A stretch of 64,000 nucleotides of DNA from Roseomonas sp. Lineage in GTDB: Bacteria; Pseudomonadota; Alphaproteobacteria; Acetobacterales; Acetobacteraceae. Positions 46,316 to 54,897 of this stretch are shown piece after piece. The stretch covers positions 293,285 through 357,284 of the forward strand of contig JADCER010000001.1 in assembly GCA_020249925.1 (NCBI GenBank). Direction: 5' to 3'. Made by a program: the position numbers and the translations under genes. Under the pieces are notes generated by a model. That model searched no databases, was not told where the DNA came from, and saw only the letters and a program-made list of their open reading frames with translations. How positions within the stretch are numbered: the stretch's first letter is position 1; the number at the start of each line of letters is the position of its first letter.

Positions 46316-48511
46316 ATGAATGCCATCACAAACCCTTCCCGCCGCGGTTTGCTTGCGACGGTTTCTTCCGCCCTTGGTGCCTTCACCTTTGGCTTTCATG
46401 CGCCTTTGGTGAAATCCGCTGCCGCGCAAGGCAGCGCTGGCGTGCCGGAGATCAATGTCTGGGTCGTGGTGCGGCCCGATGACACGGTCGTGATCCGCAT
46501 AGCGCGGTCGGAAATGGGACAAGGGACGCTGACGGGCCTCGCGCAATTGGTCGCCGAGGAATTGGAATGCGATTGGTCCAAGGTGACCACGGAATATCCA
46601 ACACCGGGACAGAACCTCGCGCGCAATCGGGCCTGGGGGAATATGTCTACGGGCGGCAGCCGCGGCATTCGCGACAGCCATGATTATGTGCGCAAAGGTG
46701 GCGCTGCGGCGCGCATGATGCTGGTACAGGCGGCGGCCAATGGCTGGGGTGTTGCAGCCGGCGAATGCAGCGTGGCCAATAGCATCATCACGCATGGCCC
46801 AAGCGGGCGCAGCACCAGCTTCGGCGCTGTGGCGGCGGCGGCGGCGCGGCTGACACCGCCCACGGATATTCCGCTGAAGGACCCAAAGAATTGGAAGATC
46901 GCCGGGAAATCGGTCCCTCGGCTGGATACGGCGGAAAAGCTGAATGGCAGCCAGATCTATGGCATGGATTTGCGCCTGCCCGGCATGCTGAATGCCGCCA
47001 TCCGCGCCTGCCCGGTTTTTGGCGGCAAGATTGGCAGTATGGACAGCAAGGCGGCCGAGGCCATGCCCGGCGTCAAGCATGTGCTCCGGCTTGGTGACCA
47101 TACGGTGGTGGTGGTTGCCGATACCTGGTGGCGCGCCAAGACCGCTTTGGATGCGGTGAAGATCACCTGGGATGAGGGGCCGCACGCCAATGCATCCTCG
47201 GCTTCATTCGCTGAGGTGATCAAGGCCGGGCTTGATGCGCCGGAAGCGGCCGTCGGCAATCGCAATGGCGATGCGCGTGCCGCGCTGGCGGGTGCCGCCA
47301 AGCGCATTGAAGCGGTTTATGGCTATCCGCATCAGAACCATGCCTGCATGGAGACGATGAACGCGACCGCGCTTTGGACGCCGGAGCGTTGTGAGGTTTG
47401 GACGCCTACACAAAATGGCGAAGCGGCTTTGGCGGCGACTGCTGAAGCCGCAGGCCTGCCGCCGGCGCGGTGCGAAGTGCATAAGATCCATCTTGGCGGC
47501 GGCTTTGGGCGCCGTGGTGCGGTGCATGATTGGGTGCGGCAAGCGGTCGCGATCGCCCGGCAAATTCCCGGCACGCCAATCAAACTGATCTGGTCGCGCG
47601 AAGAAGATATGCTGCAAGGGCGCTTCCACCCCGTCACGATGTGCAAGCTGCAAGGTGGCTTGGATGCGCAGGGCAATCTGGTTGGCTTGCATATGCGGAT
47701 TTCCGGCCAATCCATTGTGGCCGGTATTTTCCCGCAGAATATTCGTGATGGGCGCGACCCGGTGGCCTTCCAGGGGTTGAATGCCAGCGGTGGGGAAGCG
47801 GATATTGGCTATACCATCCCGAACCTGCTGATTGATCACGCCATGCGCAACCCGCATGTGCCGCCTGGCTTCTGGCGCGGCGTGAACCTGAACCAGAACG
47901 CGATCTATCTGGAATGCTTCATGGATGAATTGGCCCATGCGGCGGGCAAGGATCCCTTGGCGTTTCGCCGCGCGTTGATGGCCAATCATCCGCGCCATTT
48001 GGCAGTACTGAACGCCGTCGCGGAACGCGTCGGCTGGGGCAGCACGCCGGCGCCGGTGAATGGGCAGGCGGTTTTCCGTGGGCTCGCGCAGACGCATGGG
48101 TTTGGCAGCTATGTCGCGGCCTCTGCGGAAGTGTCTGTCGGTGACAAGGGTGAGCTCAAAATCCACCGCATCGTTGCCGCAATTGATTGCGGCCATGCGG
48201 TCAATCCGCAGCAGATCGAAATGCAGGTGGAAGGATCCTTTGTCTATGGGCTTTCAGCCGCGCTGCATAGCGAATGCACGGTGAAAAACGGCAGGATTGA
48301 GCAGGAGAATTTCGATACCTACCAGGTGCTGCGCATGGATGAGATGCCGAAGGTTGAGACCATCATCCTGCAATCAGGTGGCTTCTGGGGCGGTGTTGGG
48401 GAGCCCACGATTGCCGTCGCTGCCCCCGCGGTGCTGAACGCGATCTTTGCCGCGACCGGCAAGCGGGTGCGGCATTTGCCGCTGAAGCATGCTGACCTCA
48501 GGCGGGCGTGA
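46316..48511 (+). CDS. iorB: molybdopterin-binding subunit of a xanthine-oxidase-family molybdoenzyme (IorB-like)
   Basis: Catalytic subunit, 731 aa, of the isoquinoline 1-oxidoreductase beta type. The twin-arginine signal (PSRRGLLATVSSALGAF) indicates export of the folded MoCo enzyme to the periplasm. MoCo-binding and active-site segments seen are EMGQGTLTGLAQLVAEELE, GGGFGRR and the catalytic glutamate in GGVGEP (about E696). ATG 46316 follows AGGGGGAA; an in-frame TTG at 46298 was rejected. Its stop overlaps the soxX start (GTGA), so the enzyme is coupled to a Sox module. The substrate is unknown: aldehyde, heterocycle or a sulfur compound are all possible. Confidence 0.88.
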   Translation: MNAITNPSRRGLLATVSSALGAFTFGFHAPLVKSAAAQGSAGVPEINVWVVVRPDDTVVIRIARSEMGQGTLTGLAQLVAEELECDWSKVTTEYPTPGQNLARNRAWGNMSTGGSRGIRDSHDYVRKGGAAARMMLVQAAANGWGVAAGECSVANSIITHGPSGRSTSFGAVAAAAARLTPPTDIPLKDPKNWKIAGKSVPRLDTAEKLNGSQIYGMDLRLPGMLNAAIRACPVFGGKIGSMDSKAAEAMPGVKHVLRLGDHTVVVVADTWWRAKTALDAVKITWDEGPHANASSASFAEVIKAGLDAPEAAVGNRNGDARAALAGAAKRIEAVYGYPHQNHACMETMNATALWTPERCEVWTPTQNGEAALAATAEAAGLPPARCEVHKIHLGGGFGRRGAVHDWVRQAVAIARQIPGTPIKLIWSREEDMLQGRFHPVTMCKLQGGLDAQGNLVGLHMRISGQSIVAGIFPQNIRDGRDPVAFQGLNASGGEADIGYTIPNLLIDHAMRNPHVPPGFWRGVNLNQNAIYLECFMDELAHAAGKDPLAFRRALMANHPRHLAVLNAVAERVGWGSTPAPVNGQAVFRGLAQTHGFGSYVAASAEVSVGDKGELKIHRIVAAIDCGHAVNPQQIEMQVEGSFVYGLSAALHSECTVKNGRIEQENFDTYQVLRMDEMPKVETIILQSGGFWGGVGEPTIAVAAPAVLNAIFAATGKRVRHLPLKHADLRRA

Positions 48512-48960
48512 GGGTAGCGCGGTTTCTGGCAGGCCTGCTGCTGGCCATGGCGTTACCAGCCATGGCTGAGGCGCAGGCGCTTCAGGTGACAGGTGATGCG
48601 GTGGCGCAATCACTCACGGGTAGCGCTGGCGATCCTGGGCGTGGGCGCGCCATCATCATTGATCGGCAAAAGGGTTTGTGCCTGCTGTGTCATAGCGGAC
48701 CATTCCCTGAGGAACCCCTGCAAGGCAATCTGGCGCCAAGCCTGGAAGGTGCCGGCAGCCGCTGGACTGAGGGTCAGCTTCGGCTGCGCCTGATGGACAA
48801 TAAGCGCGTCAATCCGGAGAGCATCATGCCGGCCTATCATCGGATCGCAGGCTTGAATCGCGTGGGTTCCGCGTGGCGTGACCGACCAATCTTGAACGCT
48901 GCCGAGATTGAGGATGTGCTGGCCTTTCTGATGGGGCTGAAGGCGGAGAAGGCGCCATGA
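48508..48960 (+). CDS. soxX: sulfur oxidation c-type cytochrome SoxX
   Basis: Monohaem cytochrome c that partners SoxA in joining a reduced sulfur compound to the SoxY carrier. 150 aa with a Sec signal peptide (about 1-24), haem motif CLLCH (C58, C61, H62), and a distal-ligand-type ESIMPAYH segment. The start is GTG 48508, overlapping the iorB stop by 4 bp; the stop overlaps soxY by 4 bp. Confidence 0.9.
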   Translation: MRVARFLAGLLLAMALPAMAEAQALQVTGDAVAQSLTGSAGDPGRGRAIIIDRQKGLCLLCHSGPFPEEPLQGNLAPSLEGAGSRWTEGQLRLRLMDNKRVNPESIMPAYHRIAGLNRVGSAWRDRPILNAAEIEDVLAFLMGLKAEKAP

Positions 48961-49394
48961 AAATCACGCGGCGCGTTTTGCTGGCGGCACCGGGCGCCTT
49001 GCTATTGCCGGCGCCAACGCTTGCGGATCGGCAAAGCCTTGCAGCCGCCTTGCGGGAATTCACCGGTGGTCAGCCAATGCGCGAAGGGCGTGTCAGGCTT
49101 GATGTCTCGCCGCTTGTCGAAAACGGCAATGCGGTGCCGATTTCGATTGCGGTGGACACGCCGATGACGGCGGCGGATCATGTGCGTCGCATTGGCGTTT
49201 TCAATGAACGCAATCCGCAGCCAAATGTGATTACCGCGCAATTCGGCCCGCGATCAGGCCGCGCTTATCTGGCAACCCATATTCGCCTTGCGACGTCACA
49301 AGCTTTGGTGGCGGTGGCGGAAATGAGTGATGGCAGTTTCTGGTCGGAGCGTGTCGAGGTGGTGGTCACCTTGGCCGCCTGTATTGAGGGTTAG
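48957..49394 (+). CDS. soxY: thiosulfate oxidation carrier protein SoxY, variant tail
   Basis: Periplasmic carrier that holds sulfur intermediates on a C-terminal cysteine. 145 aa with a twin-arginine-like leader (ITRRVLLAAPGALLL) and the SoxY core (VRLDVSPLVENGNAVPISI). The canonical flexible GGCGG arm is replaced: the protein ends TLAACIEG, with C142 as the only candidate carrier cysteine in the tail. Whether it still swings between Sox partners is uncertain. It overlaps soxX and lies 3 bp before soxZ. Confidence 0.88.
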   Translation: MKITRRVLLAAPGALLLPAPTLADRQSLAAALREFTGGQPMREGRVRLDVSPLVENGNAVPISIAVDTPMTAADHVRRIGVFNERNPQPNVITAQFGPRSGRAYLATHIRLATSQALVAVAEMSDGSFWSERVEVVVTLAACIEG

Positions 49395-49397
49395 GCC

Positions 49398-49718
49398 ATG
49401 GCGCGCGTACTGCTCAGGGTGCCGACATCGGCGGAAAAGGGCGCGGTGATTGAAATGCGCGCGCTTATCCAGCATGTCATGGAAACCGGCTATCGCCCGA
49501 ATGCCGAAGGTGTGGTGCAGCCGCGCGATATCATCTGGAAATTCACCTGCCGCTATGATGGGGAGGTTGTTTTCAACGCGACCCTATCGCCCGCCATCGC
49601 GGCCAATCCCTTCATCGCCTTTACCACCATCGCGACGCAATCGGGGCTGATCACCTTTACCTGGGAAGGCGATAATGGCTTTGCGCAGACAGAGACGCGC
49701 CATATCACCGTCACATGA
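49398..49718 (+). CDS. soxZ: thiosulfate oxidation carrier complex protein SoxZ
   Basis: 106-residue immunoglobulin-like partner of SoxY; it has no signal peptide because SoxYZ is exported as a complex by the SoxY leader. Recognised by VRVPTSAEKGAVIEMRALIQHVMETGYR and the C-terminal FTWEGDNGFAQTETRHI. It overlaps soxA by 4 bp. Confidence 0.92.
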   Translation: MARVLLRVPTSAEKGAVIEMRALIQHVMETGYRPNAEGVVQPRDIIWKFTCRYDGEVVFNATLSPAIAANPFIAFTTIATQSGLITFTWEGDNGFAQTETRHITVT

Positions 49719-50467
49719 AGCGCATCCTATTCGCGCTGCTGGCTTGTTGTTCAGTGGCGGGGGCGGAGGAAAGGCGTTCAGGCCTTTTGGATATGCGCCC
49801 CGAAGCGCAGGCGATGCAGCGTGATGACAGCATGAACCCTGGCATGTTGTGGGTTTTGGAAGGGGAGGCGCTGTGGGGCCGCAAACCCACAACCGCCGGA
49901 CAATCCTGCGCCGATTGCCATGGCGATGCGCCGGGCAGCATGCGCGGTGTGGCGGCGCGGTATCCCGCTTTTGATGCAGCGCGGGGTACCGCGATTGATC
50001 TGGCCGGGCGCATCATCCAATGCCGGGAAGCGCGTCAGGCCGGCACGCCCTTGGCGCGGGAAAGTCAGGAGCTGTTGGCGCTGACCAGTTTTGTTGCGCA
50101 TCAGTCGCGCGGCCTGCCGATCACACCACCCGAAGATGCGGGTATGCGCGCCACGCGTGAAGTTGGGCAGCGCCTTTACATGACGCGCATGGGACAGATC
50201 GATCTATCCTGCGCGCAATGCCATGATGATCATGCGGGGCGCAGGCTTGCCGGCAGCATCATTCCGCAAGGGCACCCGACGGGGTATCCGATCTATCGGC
50301 TGGAATGGCAGGCGATGGGGTCGCTGCAACGCCGGCTACGCGGCTGCATTACCGGCGTGCGCGCGGAGCCCTTTGCCTATGGGTCGGCTGAATTCATCGC
50401 CATTGAAGCCTATTTGATGGAAAGGGCGCGCGGCATGGTGCTGGAAACGCCAGCGATCCGGCCGTAA
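49715..50467 (+). CDS. soxA: sulfur oxidation c-type cytochrome SoxA (dihaem form)
   Basis: Catalytic subunit of SoxAX, 250 aa with a short Sec signal peptide. It has two haem motifs, CADCH (C65, C68, H69) and CAQCH (C166, C169, H170), so it is the dihaem type, and the catalytic cysteine C211 in RGCITGVRAEPF, which becomes a haem ligand with cysteine persulfide. It is the last gene of the iorAB-soxXYZA run; the next gene converges on it 19 bp away. Confidence 0.93.
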   Translation: MKRILFALLACCSVAGAEERRSGLLDMRPEAQAMQRDDSMNPGMLWVLEGEALWGRKPTTAGQSCADCHGDAPGSMRGVAARYPAFDAARGTAIDLAGRIIQCREARQAGTPLARESQELLALTSFVAHQSRGLPITPPEDAGMRATREVGQRLYMTRMGQIDLSCAQCHDDHAGRRLAGSIIPQGHPTGYPIYRLEWQAMGSLQRRLRGCITGVRAEPFAYGSAEFIAIEAYLMERARGMVLETPAIRP

Positions 50468-50486
50468 AGCGCTTTTGCAAAGTTGG

Positions 50487-51257
50487 TCACAGCAGAAATC
50501 CGCGCAACAACCCGAACATCCCAGTACAAAACAGAATGGTCAAAGCCACCTGGCGATAAAGCTGTTCATTGCCAAGCCCCTGAAAGGCGCGCCCCCCCAC
50601 CCAGGCGCCAAGCAGCATCACCGGCAGCAAAATCACCGCGCGGATCAGCGCCGTGACCCCCGCAACACCGGAGGCCATGACAATCGCAATCAGCAGAAAT
50701 TGCGTCAGGAAATAATAGGTGACGATATTGGCGCGGTTCACCTGCGGCGGATCATTGCCCGAGAGCAGATAAAGCAGCACGGGCGGGCCGCCCACGCTGG
50801 TGGTCGCCATCATCGCCCCTGAAACAGCGCCGACCAGGATGGTGGCCGGCCTGCTTCTGCGGCCCTTGTAGCGCCAGCCGGTCCACATGATCACCACGAA
50901 AAACACGATCACCGCGGAAACCGCCGTGATGATCGCATTCTTGTCCACATTCGCGAGCAACCAGACACCGAGCGGCATGGCCGCACAGGCCGCGATGCTC
51001 ATGGGCGTTAGCAGCTTCCAATCGGCCTGATGGCGCACCTGCGGAAAAAGCTGGAAGGAGACGATCAATTCAATCGCCACCACCGTCACCACCATATCGG
51101 CCGAACCAAACAGCATGGCGAAGATGGGCGCCATCAGCATCGCCGAACCAAAACCGGCAAAGCCACGCATCAGCCCCGCGACGAAGGTCACGCCAAGCGC
51201 CGCCCAGATATTGATGCCATCAAAAATCAGCGCGAGATGCGCGGCGATATCCTGCAC
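50487..51257 (-). CDS. TauE/SafE family membrane permease
   Basis: 256-residue membrane protein of the sulfite exporter TauE/SafE family with seven to eight helices. Conserved features are GLMRGFAGFGSAMLMAPI near the start and ATTSVGGPPVLLYLL in the second half. Members move sulfite, sulfoacetate or other organic anions. The start is a GTG at 51257. It lies 15 bp after a Bug gene on the same strand and converges on soxA; the position beside a Sox module makes a sulfur-compound role plausible, but the Bug partnership could mean a carboxylate. Confidence 0.88.
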   Translation of the reverse strand: MQDIAAHLALIFDGINIWAALGVTFVAGLMRGFAGFGSAMLMAPIFAMLFGSADMVVTVVAIELIVSFQLFPQVRHQADWKLLTPMSIAACAAMPLGVWLLANVDKNAIITAVSAVIVFFVVIMWTGWRYKGRRSRPATILVGAVSGAMMATTSVGGPPVLLYLLSGNDPPQVNRANIVTYYFLTQFLLIAIVMASGVAGVTALIRAVILLPVMLLGAWVGGRAFQGLGNEQLYRQVALTILFCTGMFGLLRGFLL

Positions 51258-51272
51258 AAGACTTGGCTTAGG

Positions 51273-52241
51273 TCATTGCGGTTGGATGCCGATGCGCCTG
51301 GCAAGCGCGCCATACATGTCCCTTTCACGGCGGACACGTTCGGCAAAAACATTGCCGCCTTCAAAAGCGGGCACAAGGCCGGCCGGCGCCATGGCATTCG
51401 CAACCTCGGGCAGGGCAGTCACTTGGCGCAAGGCTTCCGTCAGCCGCGCCACGGCCGCAGGTGGCATGGCAGCGGGGGCGGCGACGCCATACCAGGGAAT
51501 GGCCAAAGCGCGTTCCAGCCCAATCTCGCCAAGGGTCGGCACATTGGGCAATGAAGGATTTCTATTCTCGCCAATCGTCGCAATGCCAATCAGCTTGCCA
51601 TCATTCACCGCCGGCACCGCGACCGAATCAAACAACAACTGCACGCGCCCCGCCAGCGCATCGGTCAAGGATGGCGCGGAACCGCGATAGGGCACGTGTT
51701 CCAGCCTGATGCCGGTGACATCGCCGAAAAGCTCCCCCGTCAATTGCGTGATGGTGCCAGGCCCCGCGGAGCCAAAGCGCAATTGCCCTGGATTGGCCTT
51801 GCCATAGGCAATCAGCCCGGCTGCATCGCGAAACGGCAAGGATGGATGGGATGCAATGACACTATAGCCAAGCGTGATCCGCGCCACGGGGATGAAGGCG
51901 GTTGCAGGATCATAGGGCAATTGCGCCATGACATGCGGGCTGATGGTGAGCACCGCGGTTGGAAAGATCATCACCGTATGGCCATCGCGCGATTGCGCGA
52001 CCGCTTGTGCGCCAATGCTTCCCCCTGCCCCGGCGCGGTTTTCGATCACCACCGGCTGGCCCAGGATGCGCGAAAGCGGTTCCACCATCGGACGGACCGA
52101 AACATCCGAAGGCCCGCCCGGCGGATAGGGCACAAGCAGTGTCACCGTGCGCGTCGGCCATTCCGCTGCGCGGGCGATATGGGGCAGGCTGAGCCCCGTT
52201 GCGACCATGGCGCCAAGCCCGCGCCGAGATATGTTTCGCAT
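51273..52241 (-). CDS. Bug (TctC-type) periplasmic solute-binding protein
   Basis: 322-residue TTT-family receptor. ATG 52241 gives a signal peptide with RR (MRNISRRGLGAMV) ending near ARAAEW; a longer upstream frame has no good start. Family motifs are VTLLVPYPPGGPSDVSVR and GQPVVIENRAGAGGS. It is followed by the TauE/SafE permease gene, a possible Bug-permease pair in place of TctAB. Confidence 0.88.
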   Translation of the reverse strand: MRNISRRGLGAMVATGLSLPHIARAAEWPTRTVTLLVPYPPGGPSDVSVRPMVEPLSRILGQPVVIENRAGAGGSIGAQAVAQSRDGHTVMIFPTAVLTISPHVMAQLPYDPATAFIPVARITLGYSVIASHPSLPFRDAAGLIAYGKANPGQLRFGSAGPGTITQLTGELFGDVTGIRLEHVPYRGSAPSLTDALAGRVQLLFDSVAVPAVNDGKLIGIATIGENRNPSLPNVPTLGEIGLERALAIPWYGVAAPAAMPPAAVARLTEALRQVTALPEVANAMAPAGLVPAFEGGNVFAERVRRERDMYGALARRIGIQPQ

Positions 52242-52424
52242 GTGAATGACGCCCCCTGATGATGGCGCTTGTTGCGCGGAAGCGAAGCTTAGCCCAAGCG
52301 GTGGAAAACCCAAGGGCTTTCGACCCTGGGGTGCCCCTGATCCTTCAAAATCATTGGTGGGGGCAAAGGCCATCCTTTCATGAACCGTGGCCCCAAGGAG
52401 GCGGTTTCGGGGTGCCTTTCCGCA

Positions 52425-53306
52425 CTATCTCCGGGCATTGCGCAGAAGTGCTTCAATGGACATGGCCCGCGCAAGATGTTGTTCGTTCAGTTCAATATAC
52501 AAATTCACCGCTTGCAGCAGATTGACACAAGGGTTGCATACATAAACAACCTTCATGTCGATCCTATCCGTGAATACCGCAGTACCGAACCGAACACCCA
52601 TATCTGGATTTCTTTCAATCACACGTCTTACTTCAAATTCATCGCGATAAAGCACGTCAATCCGCTGGTCCCTCAATGCCTGAATGCCCGCTTCCCATGA
52701 TTGGACTTCGATGATGGTCGCTGCGGGAAAATATCGCCTGGCAAATTCCACATATGATGAGGCCTGGATGGCACCCAGACGCCCTGCAAAGCTACGGAGA
52801 GCATCTTCCGGACTTCGCCCATTGGCAATCCGCGCCAAGGCTGCTCGATTGTAAACCATGGCGTGGCGGAGCCTGACATAGGGTTCCGAAAAACGCACGA
52901 AAGGGGCACGATCAAAACTCGCGGACATGCGGTTGATGCCGATATCGGCCTCAAGATCGGCAACTGTCTTCGCGAGTGAATTGAAGGTATTGCCGCCATC
53001 AACGAAAACAAGATTGACACCAATCGCCCGCGCAATGCCCCTTGCCATATCAATTTCGGGACCTTCGAATTCGCCAGAAGGTAATCTCACACGAAATCCA
53101 GGCACATCGAAATTGGGAATGGCGACGCGAAGGCTGCCTGCCGCAATGACATCCCTGAGATCTCGGGTTTGAGGGCCGGTAGTCAGATTCTGGGAATGTG
53201 CGGCGACGCTGGAGAAAGCAATCAAGGCCAACACAAGAGCCGTGAAGTGAAAAAAACGCGACAGACCGCGCATCCAGCCGATATCAAGAAAAACCTGTCC
53301 CTGCAT
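52425..53306 (-). CDS. family 3 extracellular solute-binding protein
   Basis: 293-residue binding protein of the amino-acid type (SBP_bac_3) with an N-terminal membrane or signal segment (about 14-38, LSRFFHFTALVLALIAFSSVAA). The fold is visible in GSLRVAIPNFDVPGF, GPEIDMARGIARAIGVNL and DIGINRMSASFDRAPFVRFSEPY. ATG 53306 is fixed by GGAGGAGAA upstream. No ABC permease or ATPase is nearby; instead the gene follows a DAACS-fold transporter by 66 bp, so the two probably form one uptake unit. Base composition of both genes looks lower in GC than the core half of the window. Confidence 0.85.
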   Translation of the reverse strand: MQGQVFLDIGWMRGLSRFFHFTALVLALIAFSSVAAHSQNLTTGPQTRDLRDVIAAGSLRVAIPNFDVPGFRVRLPSGEFEGPEIDMARGIARAIGVNLVFVDGGNTFNSLAKTVADLEADIGINRMSASFDRAPFVRFSEPYVRLRHAMVYNRAALARIANGRSPEDALRSFAGRLGAIQASSYVEFARRYFPAATIIEVQSWEAGIQALRDQRIDVLYRDEFEVRRVIERNPDMGVRFGTAVFTDRIDMKVVYVCNPCVNLLQAVNLYIELNEQHLARAMSIEALLRNARR

Positions 53307-53372
53307 GGAGAATTCTCCTCCCTCTATTTTCTCTTGCGCTGCGCGATAATGTCCCATCCCTGCCATTGGCGT

Positions 53373-54677
53373 TCACTCCGCTGGTGCAGCAGCAGATTTT
53401 TTGCTGCCCAAGCTCGCCAAAGCCGGAATCTGGCAACTCAAGGCCACATTCAGCATGGCGCGGAGCATGGAAACGATCGGGTCAACAACAATCATCAGGG
53501 GCAGTGCAAGTTCATAGGAAAGGCCAAAGGGGCGGAGCACTGCCGCAAGTGGGACAAGGCCCGCAACCCCGCTGACACCAATCGTCGCGAATGAGGCGAT
53601 AAGGGAGAACAGCGCCACAAGCAGCAGTTCCGAAAAGCTGAAGTCATGTCCGGTCAGATTGGCAATGAATAGAGCGGCGATGATGAAGTGGACGATATTG
53701 CCGAAACGGACCACAGCGAAGGCAATAGGGATGAAAAGTTCACATGGCGGCCTTGATGCGTTCAAGTCCTTGATCATTGTTTCAAGCGCCGTCGGTGCAC
53801 AGACCAGAGTGTTCCTTGTTGCGCAAGCAAGGGCCAAGGGTTGCGCAAATGCCCCAAAGACACGCCTTGGGCTGACACGAAGCGCCATTGCCATGACAAA
53901 GATCGGAATGGTGAGAAGTACAAGGCTGGTCACGAGGAAGGCAATGGCAAAGGGTGCCAGTACCACGAAGGCATCATTGCCAAGAAGGGCGATCTGTGGC
54001 GCAACCAGTGCGATGATTCCAATTGGCATGAACAAGTTGAACCATTCAAAAATAAGAAGGCAAACGCTTTGGATATGGCGAAGTGCATTGAAGATGGATG
54101 TGCCGGAGCGGCGTTCGCTATGAACCATGGCGAGACCAAACAGGAACAGGAACACCATGACCTGCAGGCTGTTGTTGGACGAAAGTGAAGCGAAAATATT
54201 GCTCGGCACAATGGCCAACAGCCCAGAGCCCCCAGTTGCCAAATGCTCATTGGCAAGCTGAGGGCTCAGCGCAAACTCAAGATCCACATGGCCGCCTGCC
54301 CCGCCGAAGATTGCGCCAATGCGCCGCGCTATTTCATTATCCATGGGCGAAAGGTGAAACAGCGCCAGTGGAACAAGCAGCGCAACCAGGATGACCAGGC
54401 CCGTTGTCACCAGCAACCAACCGAGCAATCGCCCAACCACGCGCCCCACCACCTCGCTCATGAAGGCGGAGCGTACGGCCAAGGGTATGGTCGCCATAAG
54501 GAATGGCAATACGCAAACCTGCAATAGCGCGATGAATACACTACCTATTGGCTGCAGATGCTCAACAAAAGGGAATTGCATATAGCCAAGCCAAACAGCA
54601 ATGATTACCGAGACAATCGTTACAGAGGGTCGATTGATTTTTTTTGAAATCTCTGAAAACAAGCCGGTACTGTTCAA
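53373..54677 (-). CDS. divergent DAACS (dicarboxylate/amino acid:cation symporter) family transporter
   Basis: 434-residue membrane protein with about eight helices plus re-entrant loops, of the GltP/DctA fold. The C-terminal half aligns with Glt(Ph), but motifs differ: HP1 serine-rich TRSSSGTLP becomes TRNTLVCAP, the TM7 NMDGT motif becomes VRFGN, and in TM8 the substrate-binding D394 and cation-binding D405 become S while R397 and N401 are kept (DPIVSMLRAMLNVALS). Substrate and ion coupling are therefore unlikely to be those of classical members. The start is most likely TTG 54677, 5 bp after AGGGAGG; a TTG at 54722 is less likely. A binding-protein gene follows. Confidence 0.82.
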   Translation of the reverse strand: MNSTGLFSEISKKINRPSVTIVSVIIAVWLGYMQFPFVEHLQPIGSVFIALLQVCVLPFLMATIPLAVRSAFMSEVVGRVVGRLLGWLLVTTGLVILVALLVPLALFHLSPMDNEIARRIGAIFGGAGGHVDLEFALSPQLANEHLATGGSGLLAIVPSNIFASLSSNNSLQVMVFLFLFGLAMVHSERRSGTSIFNALRHIQSVCLLIFEWFNLFMPIGIIALVAPQIALLGNDAFVVLAPFAIAFLVTSLVLLTIPIFVMAMALRVSPRRVFGAFAQPLALACATRNTLVCAPTALETMIKDLNASRPPCELFIPIAFAVVRFGNIVHFIIAALFIANLTGHDFSFSELLLVALFSLIASFATIGVSGVAGLVPLAAVLRPFGLSYELALPLMIVVDPIVSMLRAMLNVALSCQIPALASLGSKKSAAAPAE

Positions 54678-54691
54678 GTCATCCTCCCTGG

Positions 54692-54707
54692 TCGGGAAAT
54701 TTCCCGA
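54692..54707. promoter_or_regulatory. 16-bp palindrome upstream of the DAACS-type gene
   Basis: TCGGGAAATTTCCCGA is a perfect palindrome lying just upstream of the ribosome-binding site of the symporter gene. The position suits an operator for a dimeric regulator; no regulator gene is adjacent except the LysR gene 0.4 kb away, which has its own likely target. Confidence 0.45.
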
Positions 54708-54897
54708 TTCGAAACGGTCCAAGCGTCTTTTTTTTTATTCTAGAGATGCCAATCGGGGTGTCCAGTTGGCCAATGATCAGGCAGCCCCAAGCCTGAGGCA
54801 TGAAGGTGATGTCCCCCGGTGATTTCTGTTCTTGGTGAGGTGTCCGGAGCGGGCAAGAAAACAGGGGCTACCGTGAACCGCGGTGGATTTTAGGTGG

